From Acerihabitans arboris (GTDB lineage Bacteria; Pseudomonadota; Gammaproteobacteria; Enterobacterales; Enterobacteriaceae): a DNA stretch of 64,000 bases. The notes beneath the pieces are model-generated. The model was given only the letters and a program-made list of their open reading frames with translations, ran no database searches and was not told the origin of the DNA. This document shows positions 19,600 through 30,250 of this stretch, piece by piece. Location: NCBI RefSeq assembly GCF_010131535.1, contig NZ_WUBS01000004.1:308114-372113 (forward strand), written 5' to 3'. The position numbers were made by a program, and so were the translations under genes. Position 1 is the stretch's first letter. The number at the start of each line of letters is the position of its first letter.

Positions 19600-21680
19600 T
19601 GCGTGCCGCCCAGCATGGCGGTCATGCGGATTTGGCGCTGATCGCTGACCTCCAGGTTGGAGAGCACCGCCATCTGCGGCAGGGTGCGGCGCAGGAAGCG
19701 GGCCAGCAGCGGCCGCAGGCTGTGGTTGACCAGCAGCACCGGCGGCGCATTCAGTTTTTCCTGCTGCGCCAATACGTCCCTGGCCTGGGACAGCACGCGA
19801 TCCGCCATGCCGGGTTCCAGCCCGCCGCCGCTTTGCAGCGCCTGCAGCAACACCCGTTCCAGCCCCAGATCCAGGCCGATAACCTGGATTTCGCTGTCGC
19901 CCGGGAACCAGCGCTGGGTAATGGCCCGTCCCAGCGCCACCCGCACCACCACGGTCAGCTCCGCCGGATCTTTTTGCACCGGCGCGTGCTCGACCAGGGT
20001 TTCGATAATGGTGCGCATATCGCGGATCGGCACGCTTTCCGCCAGCAGGTTTTGCAAAACTTTGTGGAAGATGGTCAAAGAAAGGGTGCCGGGAATAAAG
20101 TCTTCGGTCAGTTTCGGCATTTCCTGGGTCACGCGCTCCAACAGTTGCTGGGTCTCCTGGCGGCCCAGCAGCTCGCTGGCATGGATGCCGATCAGATGGT
20201 TCAGGTGGGTGGCGACCACGGTACTGGCTTCGACCACGGTGTAGCCCAGGATCTGCGCCTGCTCTTTCAGGGCGCTGTCGATCCAGATCGCCGGCAGGCC
20301 GAACGCCGGATCCCGGGTCACGTCGCCGGGCAGTTCACCCGTCGCGCCGCCGGGGTTGATGGCCATCCAGCGGCCGGGATAGGCTTCGCCCCGGCCCATC
20401 TCGACGCCTTTCAGCAGGATGCGGTAGCTGGCGGGCTGCATGTCCAGGCTATCGCGGATATGCACCACCGGCGGCAGGTAGCCGGTCTCCTGGGCGAATT
20501 TTTTGCGAATGCTGCGGATACGGCCCAACAGCTCGCCGTTCTGCTGGATGTCGACCATGGGGATCAGGCGGTAGCCCACCTCCATGCCCAGCGGATCCTC
20601 CAGCTGCACATCGCTCCAGCTGGCTTCCCTGGCGAAAGCGGTGTCCTGCTGTTTTACCGGCGCCGCGACGGCTACCGGACCGGCAACGGCTTTGCCGCGC
20701 AGCCACCAGGCCAGCCCCAACAGCATGGCGGTAAACAGCAAAAACACCATATTGGGCATGCCGGGCACCAGCCCGAGCAGCCCCAGCACGCCGGCGCTGA
20801 GCAGCATCACCCGCGGATTGTTGAACAGCTGGCCGACCATCTGCTGGCCGACGTCCTCGCTGCTGCCCACGCGGGTAACGATAACGCCGGCGGCGGTGGA
20901 GATCACCAGCGCCGGGATCTGCGCCACCAGGCCGTCGCCGATGGTCAGCAGGGTGTAGCTTTCCGCCGCGTTGCCCAGGGTCATGCCGTGCTGGATCATC
21001 CCCACCAGCAGGCCGCCGATGACGTTGATGACCATGATCATCAGGCCGGCGATGGCGTCGCCGCGCACAAATTTACTGGCCCCGTCCATCGAGCCGTAGA
21101 AATCCGCTTCCTGGGTCACCTCGCTGCGCCTGGCCTTGGCCTCTTCCTCGCCAATAAGGCCGGCGTTAAGATCGGCGTCGATGGCCATTTGTTTGCCGGG
21201 CATGCCGTCGAGCACAAAACGCGCGCCCACTTCCGCAATCCGTCCCGCCCCCTTGGTGATCACCATAAAGTTGATCACCACCAGGATAATAAACACCACG
21301 ATGCCGATGGCAAAATTGCCGCCCACCAGAAAGTGGCCGAACGCCTCGATCACCCGTCCCGCCGCCGCCGTGCCGGTATGCCCGTGCAGCAGGATGATAC
21401 GCGTGGAGGCAATATTCAGGGACAGGCGCAGCAGCGTGGAAAACAGCAGGATGGTGGGAAAGGCCGCGAATTCCAAGGTCTTGCGGGTGAACATCGCCAC
21501 CAGCAGCACCATAATCGACAGGGCGATATTAAAGGTAAACAGCAGATCCAGCACCAGGGGCGGCAACGGCAGCACCATCATCGACAGGATCATCAGGATC
21601 AATACCGGCCCGGCGAGGATTTGCCATTGGACGGTCTTGAAATTGGCGGGTAAACGTAATAATGCTACCAGATTGGCCAT
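19596..21680 (-). CDS. flhA: Flagellar export-gate protein FlhA
   Basis: 694 residues from the ATG of MANLVALLRLPAN, one base after the flhB stop; a longer frame to 21701 would overlap flhB. FlhA forms the nonameric export gate that uses the proton motive force. About eight transmembrane helices occupy residues 15-325, with KGAGRIAEVGARFVLDGMPG in the conserved cytoplasmic loop. A cytoplasmic domain that docks chaperone-cargo complexes follows (about 360-690, PAFGLPAIWIDSALKEQAQI). Full length, no damage. Confidence 0.98.
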   Translation of the reverse strand: MANLVALLRLPANFKTVQWQILAGPVLILMILSMMVLPLPPLVLDLLFTFNIALSIMVLLVAMFTRKTLEFAAFPTILLFSTLLRLSLNIASTRIILLHGHTGTAAAGRVIEAFGHFLVGGNFAIGIVVFIILVVINFMVITKGAGRIAEVGARFVLDGMPGKQMAIDADLNAGLIGEEEAKARRSEVTQEADFYGSMDGASKFVRGDAIAGLMIMVINVIGGLLVGMIQHGMTLGNAAESYTLLTIGDGLVAQIPALVISTAAGVIVTRVGSSEDVGQQMVGQLFNNPRVMLLSAGVLGLLGLVPGMPNMVFLLFTAMLLGLAWWLRGKAVAGPVAVAAPVKQQDTAFAREASWSDVQLEDPLGMEVGYRLIPMVDIQQNGELLGRIRSIRKKFAQETGYLPPVVHIRDSLDMQPASYRILLKGVEMGRGEAYPGRWMAINPGGATGELPGDVTRDPAFGLPAIWIDSALKEQAQILGYTVVEASTVVATHLNHLIGIHASELLGRQETQQLLERVTQEMPKLTEDFIPGTLSLTIFHKVLQNLLAESVPIRDMRTIIETLVEHAPVQKDPAELTVVVRVALGRAITQRWFPGDSEIQVIGLDLGLERVLLQALQSGGGLEPGMADRVLSQARDVLAQQEKLNAPPVLLVNHSLRPLLARFLRRTLPQMAVLSNLEVSDQRQIRMTAMLGGTQ

Positions 21681-21681
21681 A

Positions 21682-22827
21682 TCACTCTTTCTCTTGGGCA
21701 AAATCCAGTGCCGCCGGCACCGGTAAATGTTCGGGTTTCTTCGGGGAGGGACCGCCCTGCAGGCGCCAACGCTTCAGTTGGTAGACCCAGGCCAACACCT
21801 CGGCCACCGCCGCGTATAGCGCGGCCGGGATGGCCTGGCCGATTTCACTGTGCCGGTACAGCGCCCGGGCCAGCGGCGGCGCTTCCAGCAGGGGGACGCG
21901 ATGCGTCTCCCCCAGGGCGCGGATACGCATGGCAATCTCGCCGGCGCCTTTGGCCACCACCTTAGGCGCGCTCATTTTGCTGTCTTCATAGCGCAGCGCG
22001 ACGGCGTAGTGGGTCGGGTTGGTGATGATAACGTCCGCCGACGGCACGTCGCGCATCATGCGCCGGCGCGACATGGCGCGCTGCTGTTGGCGGATACGGT
22101 TTTTGACGTGCGGGTCCCCTTCCTGATCCTTGAACTCGTCGCGTATTTCCTGGCGGGTCATGCGCAGCTTCTTGACATGGCTCCACAACTGCCAGAAGAC
22201 ATCGAACGCCACGATGGGAATAAGGGACAGGATGATCATCAGCGCGCAGGTGGCAATTAAGCCCAGGGCATCCCCCAGCGCCGCAATCGGCGACTCCATC
22301 ACCAGGTGCAGCATGCGTGGCCAGTTATGCCAGAGGAACCAGCCGGTGACCCACCCCACCAGCAGGGCTTTAAGGATGGCCTTGAACAGTTCCGACAGGG
22401 ATTGGGACGAGACAACCCGCTTCAGGCCCGGCAGCGGATTGAGTTTTTTCAAATCAAATTTAATCGAGCCGGGATTAAACATCACGCCGCCCAGCAGCGC
22501 CGGCGCCGCCAACGCCATCAGCACCAGCCCGGCAAAGACCGGCAGCAGCGCCCATACCGTTTGCTGGATAAGCGACTCGACCTGGAACAGGATTTGCCGG
22601 TCGTCGCTGATAATACCGTGATCGAAGCGCAATCCCTGGGCCAGCATCGCCGCCAGCTGGCGCGCGAGCGGATCGCCGCCCATCCACAGCACGGCCAGCC
22701 CGGTCAGCAGCATCAATACCGAGGTTAATTCACGCGATCGGGGGATCTGTCCCTCTTCACGGGCTTTATCCAACCGGTGGGCGGTGGGCGCCTCGCTTTT
22801 TTCCAGATCGCTGTCTTGCGCCATCAA
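21682..22827 (-). CDS. flhB: Flagellar export switch protein FlhB
   Basis: 381 residues (E. coli 382). FlhB is an inner-membrane protein with four helices and a cytoplasmic domain that cleaves itself between Asn and Pro of an NPTH motif and switches export from rod/hook to filament proteins. NPTH is present at residues 270-273. The start may be either of two adjacent ATGs. It lies 146 bases after cheZ, with a hairpin between, and one base before flhA. Confidence 0.98.
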   Translation of the reverse strand: MMAQDSDLEKSEAPTAHRLDKAREEGQIPRSRELTSVLMLLTGLAVLWMGGDPLARQLAAMLAQGLRFDHGIISDDRQILFQVESLIQQTVWALLPVFAGLVLMALAAPALLGGVMFNPGSIKFDLKKLNPLPGLKRVVSSQSLSELFKAILKALLVGWVTGWFLWHNWPRMLHLVMESPIAALGDALGLIATCALMIILSLIPIVAFDVFWQLWSHVKKLRMTRQEIRDEFKDQEGDPHVKNRIRQQQRAMSRRRMMRDVPSADVIITNPTHYAVALRYEDSKMSAPKVVAKGAGEIAMRIRALGETHRVPLLEAPPLARALYRHSEIGQAIPAALYAAVAEVLAWVYQLKRWRLQGGPSPKKPEHLPVPAALDFAQEKE

Positions 22828-22939
22828 TCTTCCCGAATCCGTTTGCCATGGACATTATTTTGCCTAGCATGACAAATTGCGCCCGGACCGATGGCGGGAA
22901 CAGCGCGCGAAAGCGGCGGTTATTTGACGCATAGCCGTT

Positions 22940-22959
22940 GCCCGGACGCAAGTCCGGGC
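22940..22959. other. Hairpin between cheZ and flhB
   Basis: GCCCGGAC and GTCCGGGC form a perfect 8-bp stem around a 4-base loop, 15 bases past the cheZ stop. No U-run follows on the minus strand. It may protect or partly separate the cheZ and flhBAE messages. Confidence 0.45.
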
Positions 22960-22973
22960 CGGGAAAGGAAGGA

Positions 22974-23615
22974 TTAAAAACCGAGGCTGTCGAGCAGGTC
23001 GTCCACCTGGTCCTGGTTGGCCACGACCCCGTCGACGGTATGGTCAAGCTGCGGACCGTTAAGCAAGCCGTCGCTGGCGCGCTTGGCCTGCACCGGCTCC
23101 GGCATGTTTTCCAACAGCACCATCAGCAGCTGCTTTTCAATTTCCTGCACCACGTCCATCATGCGCTTGATCACCTGACCGGTCAGATCCTGGAAGTCCT
23201 GCGCCATCATGATCTCCAGCAGCTGCGCATGGGTAAAAGCGGTATGGTCCGGCACCTCGCCCAGGTATTTGCGGGTATCGGTCACCAGCTCGCGCGCGTC
23301 GGCAAGCTCAATCGGGTTGTCGAACCACTCGTCCCAGCGGGTGGTGAGTCCTTTGGCCCCACGCTCCAGGGCGGTCTGCCGCGGCTGGGCCGCCTCGACG
23401 CAGTTAAGCGCGCGCTCAGCCGCCTGGGCGGTCATCTGGACCACATAATCCAACCGATCGCGGGCGTCGGGGATCGCTTCGGCGGCCTGGGCGATGGCCT
23501 GGTCGAGACCCAGTTCCTTCAGGCTATCGCGCAACATCCGCGTCAATTGTCCGATGCGGGAAATGATCTCCGTGGCGGTGGCGTTAACATTCGGCATGGT
23601 CGGTGTGTTATTCAT
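22974..23615 (-). CDS. cheZ: CheY-phosphate phosphatase CheZ
   Basis: 213 residues (E. coli 214). CheZ removes phosphate from CheY and so ends tumble signals. The active-site helix region [20 protein letters not shown] contains the catalytic glutamine that inserts into CheY. The C-terminal CheY-binding peptide ([12 protein letters not shown]) is intact. It is 12 bases after cheY. Confidence 0.97.
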   Translation of the reverse strand: MNNTPTMPNVNATATEIISRIGQLTRMLRDSLKELGLDQAIAQAAEAIPDARDRLDYVVQMTAQAAERALNCVEAAQPRQTALERGAKGLTTRWDEWFDNPIELADARELVTDTRKYLGEVPDHTAFTHAQLLEIMMAQDFQDLTGQVIKRMMDVVQEIEKQLLMVLLENMPEPVQAKRASDGLLNGPQLDHTVDGVVANQDQVDDLLDSLGF

Positions 23616-23627
23616 ATCCCCTCCTGA

Positions 23628-24017
23628 TTACATCCCCAGCTTTTCGAAGATCTTACTGAGCTTTTCTTCCAGCGTCGCAGCGGTAAACGGCTTGACCACA
23701 TAACCGCTGGCGCCCGCCTGGGCGGCGGCGATAATATTTTCTTTCTTGGCTTCCGCGGTGACCATCAGCACCGGCAGCGAAGCCATGGCCCCATCGGCGC
23801 GAATGTTCTGCAGCAGGGCCAGGCCGTCCATATTCGGCATGTTCCAATCGGAAATGACAAAATCGATCTTGCCGGCGCGCAGCTTGGTGAGGGCATCGAC
23901 GCCATCCTCGGCTTCGTCCACGTTGTTAAAGCCAAGTTCCTTTAGCAGGTTACGAACGATGCGACGCATTGTCGCGAAGTCGTCCACCACCAGAAACCTG
24001 AGTTCTTTATCCGCCAT
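23628..24017 (-). CDS. cheY: Chemotaxis response regulator CheY
   Basis: 129 residues starting [13 protein letters not shown], with AGGAGTAGGT just upstream; the frame is open further but without reason. CheY is phosphorylated by CheA and binds FliM. All key residues are at their E. coli positions: Asp12, Asp13, phospho-acceptor Asp57, Thr87 and Lys109. It is nearly identical to the E. coli protein, including [20 protein letters not shown]. Confidence 0.99.
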   Translation of the reverse strand: MADKELRFLVVDDFATMRRIVRNLLKELGFNNVDEAEDGVDALTKLRAGKIDFVISDWNMPNMDGLALLQNIRADGAMASLPVLMVTAEAKKENIIAAAQAGASGYVVKPFTAATLEEKLSKIFEKLGM

Positions 24018-24057
24018 ACCTACTCCTGTTATTAACATGTAGCCCGCTCGCGGGCCG

Positions 24058-25104
24058 CTAAATACGTAGTGCCTGACCGGTACTGATTTGCGCCATCATG
24101 CGCTGGCTCATCTGGTGCAGGGGCACGGTTTCGTTACTGGCGCCCATGGCAATCGCCTCGCGCGGCATGCCGAACACCACGCAGCTGGCCTCATCCTGCG
24201 CCAGGGTATAGGCGCCGGCGTTGCGCATCGCCAGCATGCCGGCGGCGCCGTCATTGCCCATACCGGTCAGGATCACCCCGACGGCGTTGCGCCCGGCAAA
24301 CTGCGCCACCGAATGAAACAGCACGTCCACCGACGGGCGGTGCCGATTGACCGGTTCGCCGTCATGCAGCCGAATCTGATAGTTGGCGCCGCTGCGGGCC
24401 AGCTCCATATGCCGGGCGCCGGGGGCGATATAAGCATGTCCCGGCAATATCCGCTCGCCGTCCTCGGCTTCCTTCACCGTTATCTGGCAGAGCTTGTTCA
24501 ACCGTTCGGCAAACGAACGGGTGAAGCCCGGCGGCATATGCTGGGTGATCAGCAGCGCCGGACTATTGGCCGGCAGCGGCTCCAGCACGTGACGAATCGC
24601 CTCCGTCCCGCCTGTGGACGCGCCGATGGCAATCAGCTTTTCGCTGCTCAGCAACGGCACGTGAATCTTTGGCGCGGCATCGGCCGGGCCACGCTGCGGC
24701 AGCCTGGCGCGGGAGGCGGTGCGGATCTTTTCGGCAATCGATTCGCTGTAGGCCAGCATGCCGTCGCGCAGGCCGCTCTGGGGTTTGGTGACAAAATCAA
24801 TCGCGCCCAGCTCCAGCGCCCGCAGGGTAATTTCCGACCCCCGGCCGGTCAGGGACGACACCATCACCACCGGCATCGGCCGCAGGCGCATCAGTTTTTC
24901 CAGAAAATCCAGCCCGTCCATGCGCGGCATTTCCACATCCAGCGTCAACACCTCCGGATTGAGTTTTTTAATCAGATCGCGCGCCACCAGCGGATCGGGC
25001 GCGGTGGCCACCACTTCCATATCGGGAAAACCATTAATGATTTCGGTCATTAACTGGCGCATCAGCGCGGAGTCATCTACGCAAAGCACTCTGATTTTTC
25101 TCAT
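24058..25104 (-). CDS. cheB: Receptor methylesterase/deamidase CheB
   Basis: 348 residues. CheB removes methyl groups from chemoreceptors and deamidates glutamines when phosphorylated by CheA. The receiver domain (1-120) has Asp10, Asp11 and acceptor Asp56. The C-terminal esterase has the serine in GASTGGTEA, the histidine in [18 protein letters not shown] and the aspartate in [15 protein letters not shown]. It overlaps cheR by 4 bases. A short hairpin-forming gap of 40 bases separates it from cheY. Confidence 0.98.
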   Translation of the reverse strand: MRKIRVLCVDDSALMRQLMTEIINGFPDMEVVATAPDPLVARDLIKKLNPEVLTLDVEMPRMDGLDFLEKLMRLRPMPVVMVSSLTGRGSEITLRALELGAIDFVTKPQSGLRDGMLAYSESIAEKIRTASRARLPQRGPADAAPKIHVPLLSSEKLIAIGASTGGTEAIRHVLEPLPANSPALLITQHMPPGFTRSFAERLNKLCQITVKEAEDGERILPGHAYIAPGARHMELARSGANYQIRLHDGEPVNRHRPSVDVLFHSVAQFAGRNAVGVILTGMGNDGAAGMLAMRNAGAYTLAQDEASCVVFGMPREAIAMGASNETVPLHQMSQRMMAQISTGQALRI

Positions 25105-25973
25105 ATTCTTTCCTTAGTAAGCTGGTAGACCGTTTGTCCTCGCAGCTTGAAATCCTGGCTAATCTGACTAAAGTTTTCTGAATGGCCGGCAAACAGCAGC
25201 CCGCCGGGCTTCAGCAGCGGCGCAAAGCGGCGCAAAATACGCTCCTGCGTCGCCTTATCAAAATAAATCATGACGTTACGACAAAATATCGCGTCAAACG
25301 GTCCCGGCACCGCCCACTCCGACGACAGCAGGTTCAGGTACTGAAACCGCACCATCGCGTTAAGTTCGGGCCTGACCCGCGCCAGCCCCTCATGGGGACC
25401 GGTGCCGCGCAGGAAAAACCGCTGGCGCTGCACGGTGCTCAGCCCACGCAGCTCCTCATGGCGATACACCCCGGCGCGGGCTTTATCCAATACCTGGGTA
25501 TTGATATCGCTGCCGATAACCGACACCTGCGTCAGCGAACCCGTCAGGGCCTCCATCAGGGTCATGGCGATGGAGTAAGGCTCCTCGCCGGTGGAGGCCG
25601 CGGTGCTCCAAACGTTGTACGGTCCCGGACGCTCCTTGGCATGCCGCGCCAGGATGGGAAAATGGTGCAGCTCACGGAAAAAAGCCGTCAGGTTGGTGGT
25701 CAGCGCATTAATGAACACCTCCCACTCCGGGCCGTTGACATCCGCCTCCAGCCGCGAGAGATAGGTCCCGAAGTCGGCGATATTCAGCGTGCGCAATCGT
25801 CTGACCAGGCGGTTATAGACCATCTCCCGTTTATGACTGGCCAGCACAAGGCCGGCCCGTTGGTAAATCAATTGGCAGATGCGCTGGAAATGCGCATCTG
25901 ATAAGGGCACCTGCTGCGCCCAATTGGACCATCGTGCGGCAATTTCAGCCTGGTTCGGCATAGGGTTTCTCAT
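25101..25973 (-). CDS. cheR: Chemoreceptor methyltransferase CheR
   Basis: 290 residues. CheR transfers methyl groups from S-adenosylmethionine to receptor glutamates, setting adaptation. The N-terminal helical domain ([20 protein letters not shown]) is followed by the SAM-binding core ([20 protein letters not shown]) and [14 protein letters not shown]. The beta-subdomain that binds receptor NWETF tails is present ([13 protein letters not shown]). A second ATG four codons in (MPNQ) could be the start. Confidence 0.97.
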   Translation of the reverse strand: MRNPMPNQAEIAARWSNWAQQVPLSDAHFQRICQLIYQRAGLVLASHKREMVYNRLVRRLRTLNIADFGTYLSRLEADVNGPEWEVFINALTTNLTAFFRELHHFPILARHAKERPGPYNVWSTAASTGEEPYSIAMTLMEALTGSLTQVSVIGSDINTQVLDKARAGVYRHEELRGLSTVQRQRFFLRGTGPHEGLARVRPELNAMVRFQYLNLLSSEWAVPGPFDAIFCRNVMIYFDKATQERILRRFAPLLKPGGLLFAGHSENFSQISQDFKLRGQTVYQLTKERI

Positions 25974-25995
25974 TGCGCCGCGCTTGCGTTTGGCG

Positions 25996-27615
25996 TTAGG
26001 TTATTTGCCCGAGTTGCCGGGTATTAAAGTCTGAAGCCGCTGGTTCGGCGCGGTTTTCCTGCAGCTCATGCTGCTGTAACCGGAAGACGCGCACCGCCTG
26101 CATTAGTGATTCCGCCTGCGATTCCAGCGCATGGGCGGCGGCGGCCGACTGCTCCACCAGGGACGCGTTCTGCTGGGTCGCCGCGTCCATTTGGTTAACG
26201 GCCGTGGCCACCTGCTCGATGCCGCGGCTTTGCTCATCCGACGCCGAGGCAATCTCGCCCATGATATCGGTCACCCGGGCCACCGAGCGTACGATCTCAT
26301 CCATGGTTTCACCGGCGGAGGCCACCAGTTCGGACCCCTGCTGGACCCGCGTCGCCGACTCGTCAATCAGTCCCTTGATCTCCTTGGCCGCCTGGGCGCT
26401 GCGCTGCGCCAGGCTGCGCACCTCGCCCGCCACCACCGCGAAACCGCGGCCCTGCTCGCCGGCGCGGGCGGCTTCCACCGCCGCGTTCAGCGCCAGGATA
26501 TTGGTCTGGAAAGCAATGCCGTCGATGACGCTGGTGATATCGCTGATTTTGCGCGAGCTCACGGCGATATCGGCCATGCGTTTGACCACGTTGCCGGTCA
26601 GGGTGCCGCCTTTTTGCGCGGTGCTGGACGCATCGCTGGCCAGTTGGCTGGCCTGGCGGGCATTTTCGGCATTCTGTTTTACCGTGGAGGTGAGCTGCTC
26701 CATGCTGCTGGCCGTTTCCTCAAGCGAAGCGGCCTGCTGCTCGGTACGTGACGACAGGTCGTTATTGCCGCTGGCGATTTCCTGGATGCCGCTGAGCATG
26801 GCATCGGTTCCCTGGCGTACGGTCAGCACCGTTTGCGCCAGTTCGTCGCGCATGGCCTCAAGCTGATGGAACAATTGGCTGATTTCGTTACGTCCGCTGA
26901 CCTCGATGCGATTGCCCAAATCGCCGCCGGCAATGGCGTTAAAATGGCCGCTCATCACCGCCAGCGGGCGCAACAGCATGCGCTTAAGCCACAGCAAAGC
27001 CACCAGCGTCAGCAGGATGGTCATGCCGCTCATTAGCCCCAGCATCCAGCCAGAACGGCTATAGGAGGTGCGATTCGCCTCGCTGGCATCGCCTATCACC
27101 CCGGAAAGCTGGGTCATATTGGCGTTGTATTGCCGCTCGAACGCATCCTGAAACGACTGCGTCGGCTGGCTCATAAAGGCCTGGACGTTGCCGTTATCCA
27201 GCATTGCTATCGCCTCGCGCATCGCCTGGTCAAATTCGTTAAAGCTTTTGACGGTCTTGGCCCGCAACGCCTGCTCCGCGTCGTTATCCACCGGATAGGC
27301 GTTGAATTGCTTAAACACCGCCTCCCCATGGACCAGCCTCTTTTTGGCGTCTTCCATGATGGGCAGGATCTGCTCGAGCGGGGTATAGGACGCAAAGCGC
27401 GTCGCCGCCCGGTTGAGGGAATTACGGGTTTGCAGTAACTCCGACCAGCTCATGCTCAGCGAATTCCGTTTAAGGTTGTCAGCCTCCACCTGGTGAAAAT
27501 TCTCACTGCTGCGCCTGAAATTTTCAAACGAGAGTCCGCTGCTGACCAGCTGCATCAGGCCAAAGATCAAGACAATCATGATCAGGCTGGTGGAAATCCG
27601 TATACGCGTTAACAT
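25996..27615 (-). CDS. Methyl-accepting chemoreceptor without NWETF tail (Tap position)
   Basis: 539 residues from the ATG at 27615, chosen because GAGG is 6 bases upstream; two other ATGs precede it. Two transmembrane helices (about 6-28 and 187-210) flank a periplasmic four-helix ligand domain. The arginines of the E. coli amino-acid pocket ([11 protein letters not shown]) and [10 protein letters not shown] are kept, suggesting an amino-acid or peptide ligand (inference). HAMP and signalling domains are normal, with the tip [20 protein letters not shown]. The C-terminus ends RQLGQIT without the CheR/CheB-docking pentapeptide, like low-abundance receptors Trg and Tap. It sits directly before cheR, where E. 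coli has tap. Confidence 0.9.
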   Translation of the reverse strand: MLTRIRISTSLIMIVLIFGLMQLVSSGLSFENFRRSSENFHQVEADNLKRNSLSMSWSELLQTRNSLNRAATRFASYTPLEQILPIMEDAKKRLVHGEAVFKQFNAYPVDNDAEQALRAKTVKSFNEFDQAMREAIAMLDNGNVQAFMSQPTQSFQDAFERQYNANMTQLSGVIGDASEANRTSYSRSGWMLGLMSGMTILLTLVALLWLKRMLLRPLAVMSGHFNAIAGGDLGNRIEVSGRNEISQLFHQLEAMRDELAQTVLTVRQGTDAMLSGIQEIASGNNDLSSRTEQQAASLEETASSMEQLTSTVKQNAENARQASQLASDASSTAQKGGTLTGNVVKRMADIAVSSRKISDITSVIDGIAFQTNILALNAAVEAARAGEQGRGFAVVAGEVRSLAQRSAQAAKEIKGLIDESATRVQQGSELVASAGETMDEIVRSVARVTDIMGEIASASDEQSRGIEQVATAVNQMDAATQQNASLVEQSAAAAHALESQAESLMQAVRVFRLQQHELQENRAEPAASDFNTRQLGQIT

Positions 27616-27657
27616 CATTAACCTCATGCCGGTATGTATGGCTTATATAATGCGTAG

Positions 27658-29343
27658 TTAGAAGGTTTCCCAATTTTCCTGCGACGTGCTTTCCATGACT
27701 TTTTTTACCGGCGCGGGCGACGGCGTTTGCGGGCGCCGCGCCGCCGGGGCAGGCTGACTCTCCGCCGCCATGGCCGGCGCGGCCTGATCCTCCAGCCGGA
27801 ACACCGACACGGCCTGGGTCAACAGCCCGGCCTGCGTTTCCAGCTCGGCGGCGGCCCGGGCGGACTGCTGCACCAGCACCGCATTTTGCTGCGTGGTGCG
27901 GTCCATCTCCGCCACGGCCTCGCCCACCTGATCGATGCCGTGGCTTTGCTCATCGGAAGCCGATGAAATTTCGCCCATGATATCGGTCACGCGGGTCACC
28001 GCGTCGACGATCTCCGACATGGTTTCACCGGCGCTTTCCACCAGCGTGGAACCCACCTCGACACGATTAACCGAGTCGTCGATCAGCCCCTTGATCTCCT
28101 TGGCCGCCTGCGCGCTGCGCTGGGCCAGGCTGCGCACTTCACCAGCCACCACCGCAAATCCCCGGCCCTGTTCGCCGGCCCGCGCCGCCTCTACCGCCGC
28201 GTTAAGCGCCAGGATATTGGTCTGGAAGGCAATGCCGTCAATCACGCCGGTAATATCGGCTATCTTCTGTGAACTGCCGGCAATCTCGTGCATGGTGGTG
28301 ACCACATTGGCCACTACCTTGCCGCCCTTTTGGGCGGTTTCCGAGGCGCTTAACGCCAGTTGCCTGGCCTGCCGGGCATTTTCGGCGTTCTGTTTCACCG
28401 TCGCCGTCAACTGCTCCATACTGGCGGCGGTCTGTTCCAGCGCCGACGCCTGCTGCTCGGTGCGCGAGGACAGATCGGTATTGCCGGCGGCGATGTCGCT
28501 GGCGCCGCTGTATATCGAGTCGGCGCTTTGGCGCACGGTATGGACGGTGCCGGTGAGCGATGCCTGCATATCGCGCAGGCTCTCAGCCAGCATCCCCATT
28601 TCGTTACGGCTGTTCAGGGTCAGCGCCTGGGTAAGATCGCCCGCGGCGATGCCGCGAATATGGCCGATCAGATAGCGCAACGGGTGCAACAGGATGCGGC
28701 GGATGCCGATCCACACCAGCAGGGAGATCACGACAAACAGCGCCAGTACGGCGCCAAGCACGATCACGGATTGGGTATAGGACTGTTCGTTCATATCCAC
28801 CGCGTCGTTATACAGGCGGATATTGCCGGCCAGGTAACGGCTGTAGGAATCCTCGAAATTATTTTGCAGCGTCTGGGTTGGCTGCGCGTAAAAGTCACTG
28901 ATATTGCCGTTGCCCAGCAGGCTATTCAAATCCACCAACGCGGCATGTAGGGCGTCATAGCGCTGTTTCAATGCCTGGATGTTGGCCTCGTCCTGTCCCG
29001 CCACGCGCGGCATCGCCATAAAATTGCCGAAGGTCTGCTCCGAGCGTGTCAGGGTGCCGTACGCTTCGGATAATAATTCGGTCACCGTCGCGCCGCTGCC
29101 CATCTTATTTTCGTCCATCAGGTAACGCACCGCCGCCCGGTTAAGGGTATTGCGGGTCTGGACCAGGGCTACCCAACTGGCGCTGAGGGAAGTTTGCTGT
29201 TTGCGAAGATTTTGGTAGACGCCAAAATAGTGCTGATCTTGCTTCAGCGAGTGATAAAACACCCCCCCTGAGGATAGCTGTAATAAACAAAAAATAATCA
29301 ATACAAGAACTAAGCCGGTGACAACTCTTATTCGGTTAAACAT
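27658..29343 (-). CDS. tsr: Tsr-like methyl-accepting chemoreceptor
   Basis: 561 residues from the ATG of [14 protein letters not shown]; the open frame continues upstream through the 107-bp repeats but that part is not protein-like. The periplasmic domain has [18 protein letters not shown] and [10 protein letters not shown], closest to E. coli Tsr, so a serine or related receptor is likely. The cytoplasmic tip ([20 protein letters not shown]) is intact and the protein ends ENWETF, the CheR/CheB docking site. A near-perfect sigma-28 promoter precedes it. The symbol reflects best resemblance; a Tar-type ligand cannot be excluded. Confidence 0.9.
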   Translation of the reverse strand: MFNRIRVVTGLVLVLIIFCLLQLSSGGVFYHSLKQDQHYFGVYQNLRKQQTSLSASWVALVQTRNTLNRAAVRYLMDENKMGSGATVTELLSEAYGTLTRSEQTFGNFMAMPRVAGQDEANIQALKQRYDALHAALVDLNSLLGNGNISDFYAQPTQTLQNNFEDSYSRYLAGNIRLYNDAVDMNEQSYTQSVIVLGAVLALFVVISLLVWIGIRRILLHPLRYLIGHIRGIAAGDLTQALTLNSRNEMGMLAESLRDMQASLTGTVHTVRQSADSIYSGASDIAAGNTDLSSRTEQQASALEQTAASMEQLTATVKQNAENARQARQLALSASETAQKGGKVVANVVTTMHEIAGSSQKIADITGVIDGIAFQTNILALNAAVEAARAGEQGRGFAVVAGEVRSLAQRSAQAAKEIKGLIDDSVNRVEVGSTLVESAGETMSEIVDAVTRVTDIMGEISSASDEQSHGIDQVGEAVAEMDRTTQQNAVLVQQSARAAAELETQAGLLTQAVSVFRLEDQAAPAMAAESQPAPAARRPQTPSPAPVKKVMESTSQENWETF

Positions 29344-29374
29344 GCCTGTTTTCCCACTACAACTGGTGCTAGTT

Positions 29375-29401
29375 TTATCGGCAGGAAACAGGCAAACTTT
29401 A
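29375..29401 (-). promoter_or_regulatory. Consensus sigma-28 promoter of the Tsr-like gene
   Basis: Minus strand: TAAAGTTT, 11 bases, GCCGATAA, which is the FliA consensus at all 16 positions. It ends 31 bases before the ATG. The receptor and the downstream receptor-cheRBYZ genes can therefore be expressed as a late unit separate from motAB-cheAW. Confidence 0.95.
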
Positions 29402-29480
29402 TCGGTAAATACAGAAATTAACCCACGTCCGGCGGCCGATAGCACTGAACCCAAAGCAGTCCTGTGTAAGGTAGCGCGCC

Positions 29481-29694
29481 AATGGGGTCGAAACGGCCAT
29501 GGTGTTTCTGGCCGCCAGAGTACCCAACGACGCGGCAGGCCCGCAATCACCGAACTTACACCAGACGCGTCAAAGGGAGCGCGCGCCGATTGGGTCGAAG
29601 CGGCCATGGTGTTTCTGGCCGCCAGAGTGCCCAATGGCGCGGCAGGCCCGCAATCACCGAACTTACACCAGGCGTGTCAAAGGGAGCGCGCGCC
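29481..29694. repeat. Two tandem 107-bp direct repeats
   Basis: Copy 1 is 29481-29587, copy 2 is 29588-29694; I count 8 mismatches in 107 bases, and a third copy begins with 9 matching bases at 29695. They fill the gap between the sigma-28 promoter of the Tsr-like gene and the end of cheW. The unit contains GGCCATGGTGTTTCTGGCC, an imperfect palindrome, and ends GGGAGCGCGCGCC. The period is not a multiple of three and no gene is recognisable, so a non-coding repeat family is more likely than a coding one. Confidence 0.92.
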
Positions 29695-29714
29695 AATGGG
29701 GTCATGAGGCCTTG

Positions 29715-30212
29715 TCAGGCCATGGCGGCGCTGTCTACCAGCGCCATCTCTTCGCTATTCAATAACCGCTCGATATCCACCAGGATCAGCATCCGTTCCC
29801 CCAACGACCCCAGCCCGGTCAGGTATTCCGTCGCCAGGGTCACGGCGAACTCCGGTGCCGGACGGATTTGCTCCGCGGTCAATGACAGCACGTCCGATAC
29901 GCCGTCGACGACGATACCCACCACCCGCAGGTTCAGGTTAAGCACGATCACCACGGTATTGTCATTGTACATAACGTCCGACTGCGCAAATTTAATCCGC
30001 AAATCCAGTATCGGCACAATCACGCCGCGCAGATTGGTGACACCTTTGATAAAGGCCGGCGTATTGGCGATGCGTGTGACCTGATCATACCCGCGGATCT
30101 CCTGAACCTTCAGGATATCTATGCCATATTCTTCATCGCCCAGCGTAAAGATCAGAAACTCCTGACCGACGGTTTCTCCGTTCAGCGCGGTGACACTTGC
30201 AAGTCCTGCCAT
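29715..30212 (-). CDS. cheW: Chemotaxis coupling protein CheW
   Basis: 165 residues from the ATG at 30212 with AAGG eight bases upstream; a GTG three codons earlier is also open. CheW links receptors to CheA in the polar arrays. SH3-like fold signatures [20 protein letters not shown] and [19 protein letters not shown] are nearly identical to E. coli. It follows cheA by 38 bases and closes the motAB-cheAW unit; the 107-bp repeats lie beyond. Confidence 0.98.
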   Translation of the reverse strand: MAGLASVTALNGETVGQEFLIFTLGDEEYGIDILKVQEIRGYDQVTRIANTPAFIKGVTNLRGVIVPILDLRIKFAQSDVMYNDNTVVIVLNLNLRVVGIVVDGVSDVLSLTAEQIRPAPEFAVTLATEYLTGLGSLGERMLILVDIERLLNSEEMALVDSAAMA

Positions 30213-30250
30213 GGTTTTCACCTTTTATTCAATCGGCTAAATATTATAAA

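Noticed and set aside
19539..21653. 704-codon plus-strand open frame opposite flhA
   Set aside because: It is the antisense frame of a highly conserved GC-rich gene; the protein is His/Gln/Arg-rich, has no domain, and overlaps flhA fully.
29344..29634. N-terminal extension of the Tsr-like receptor through the 107-bp repeats
   Set aside because: The extension repeats the same nonsense sequence in shifted frames, lies upstream of the sigma-28 promoter, and the internal ATG gives the normal receptor start.
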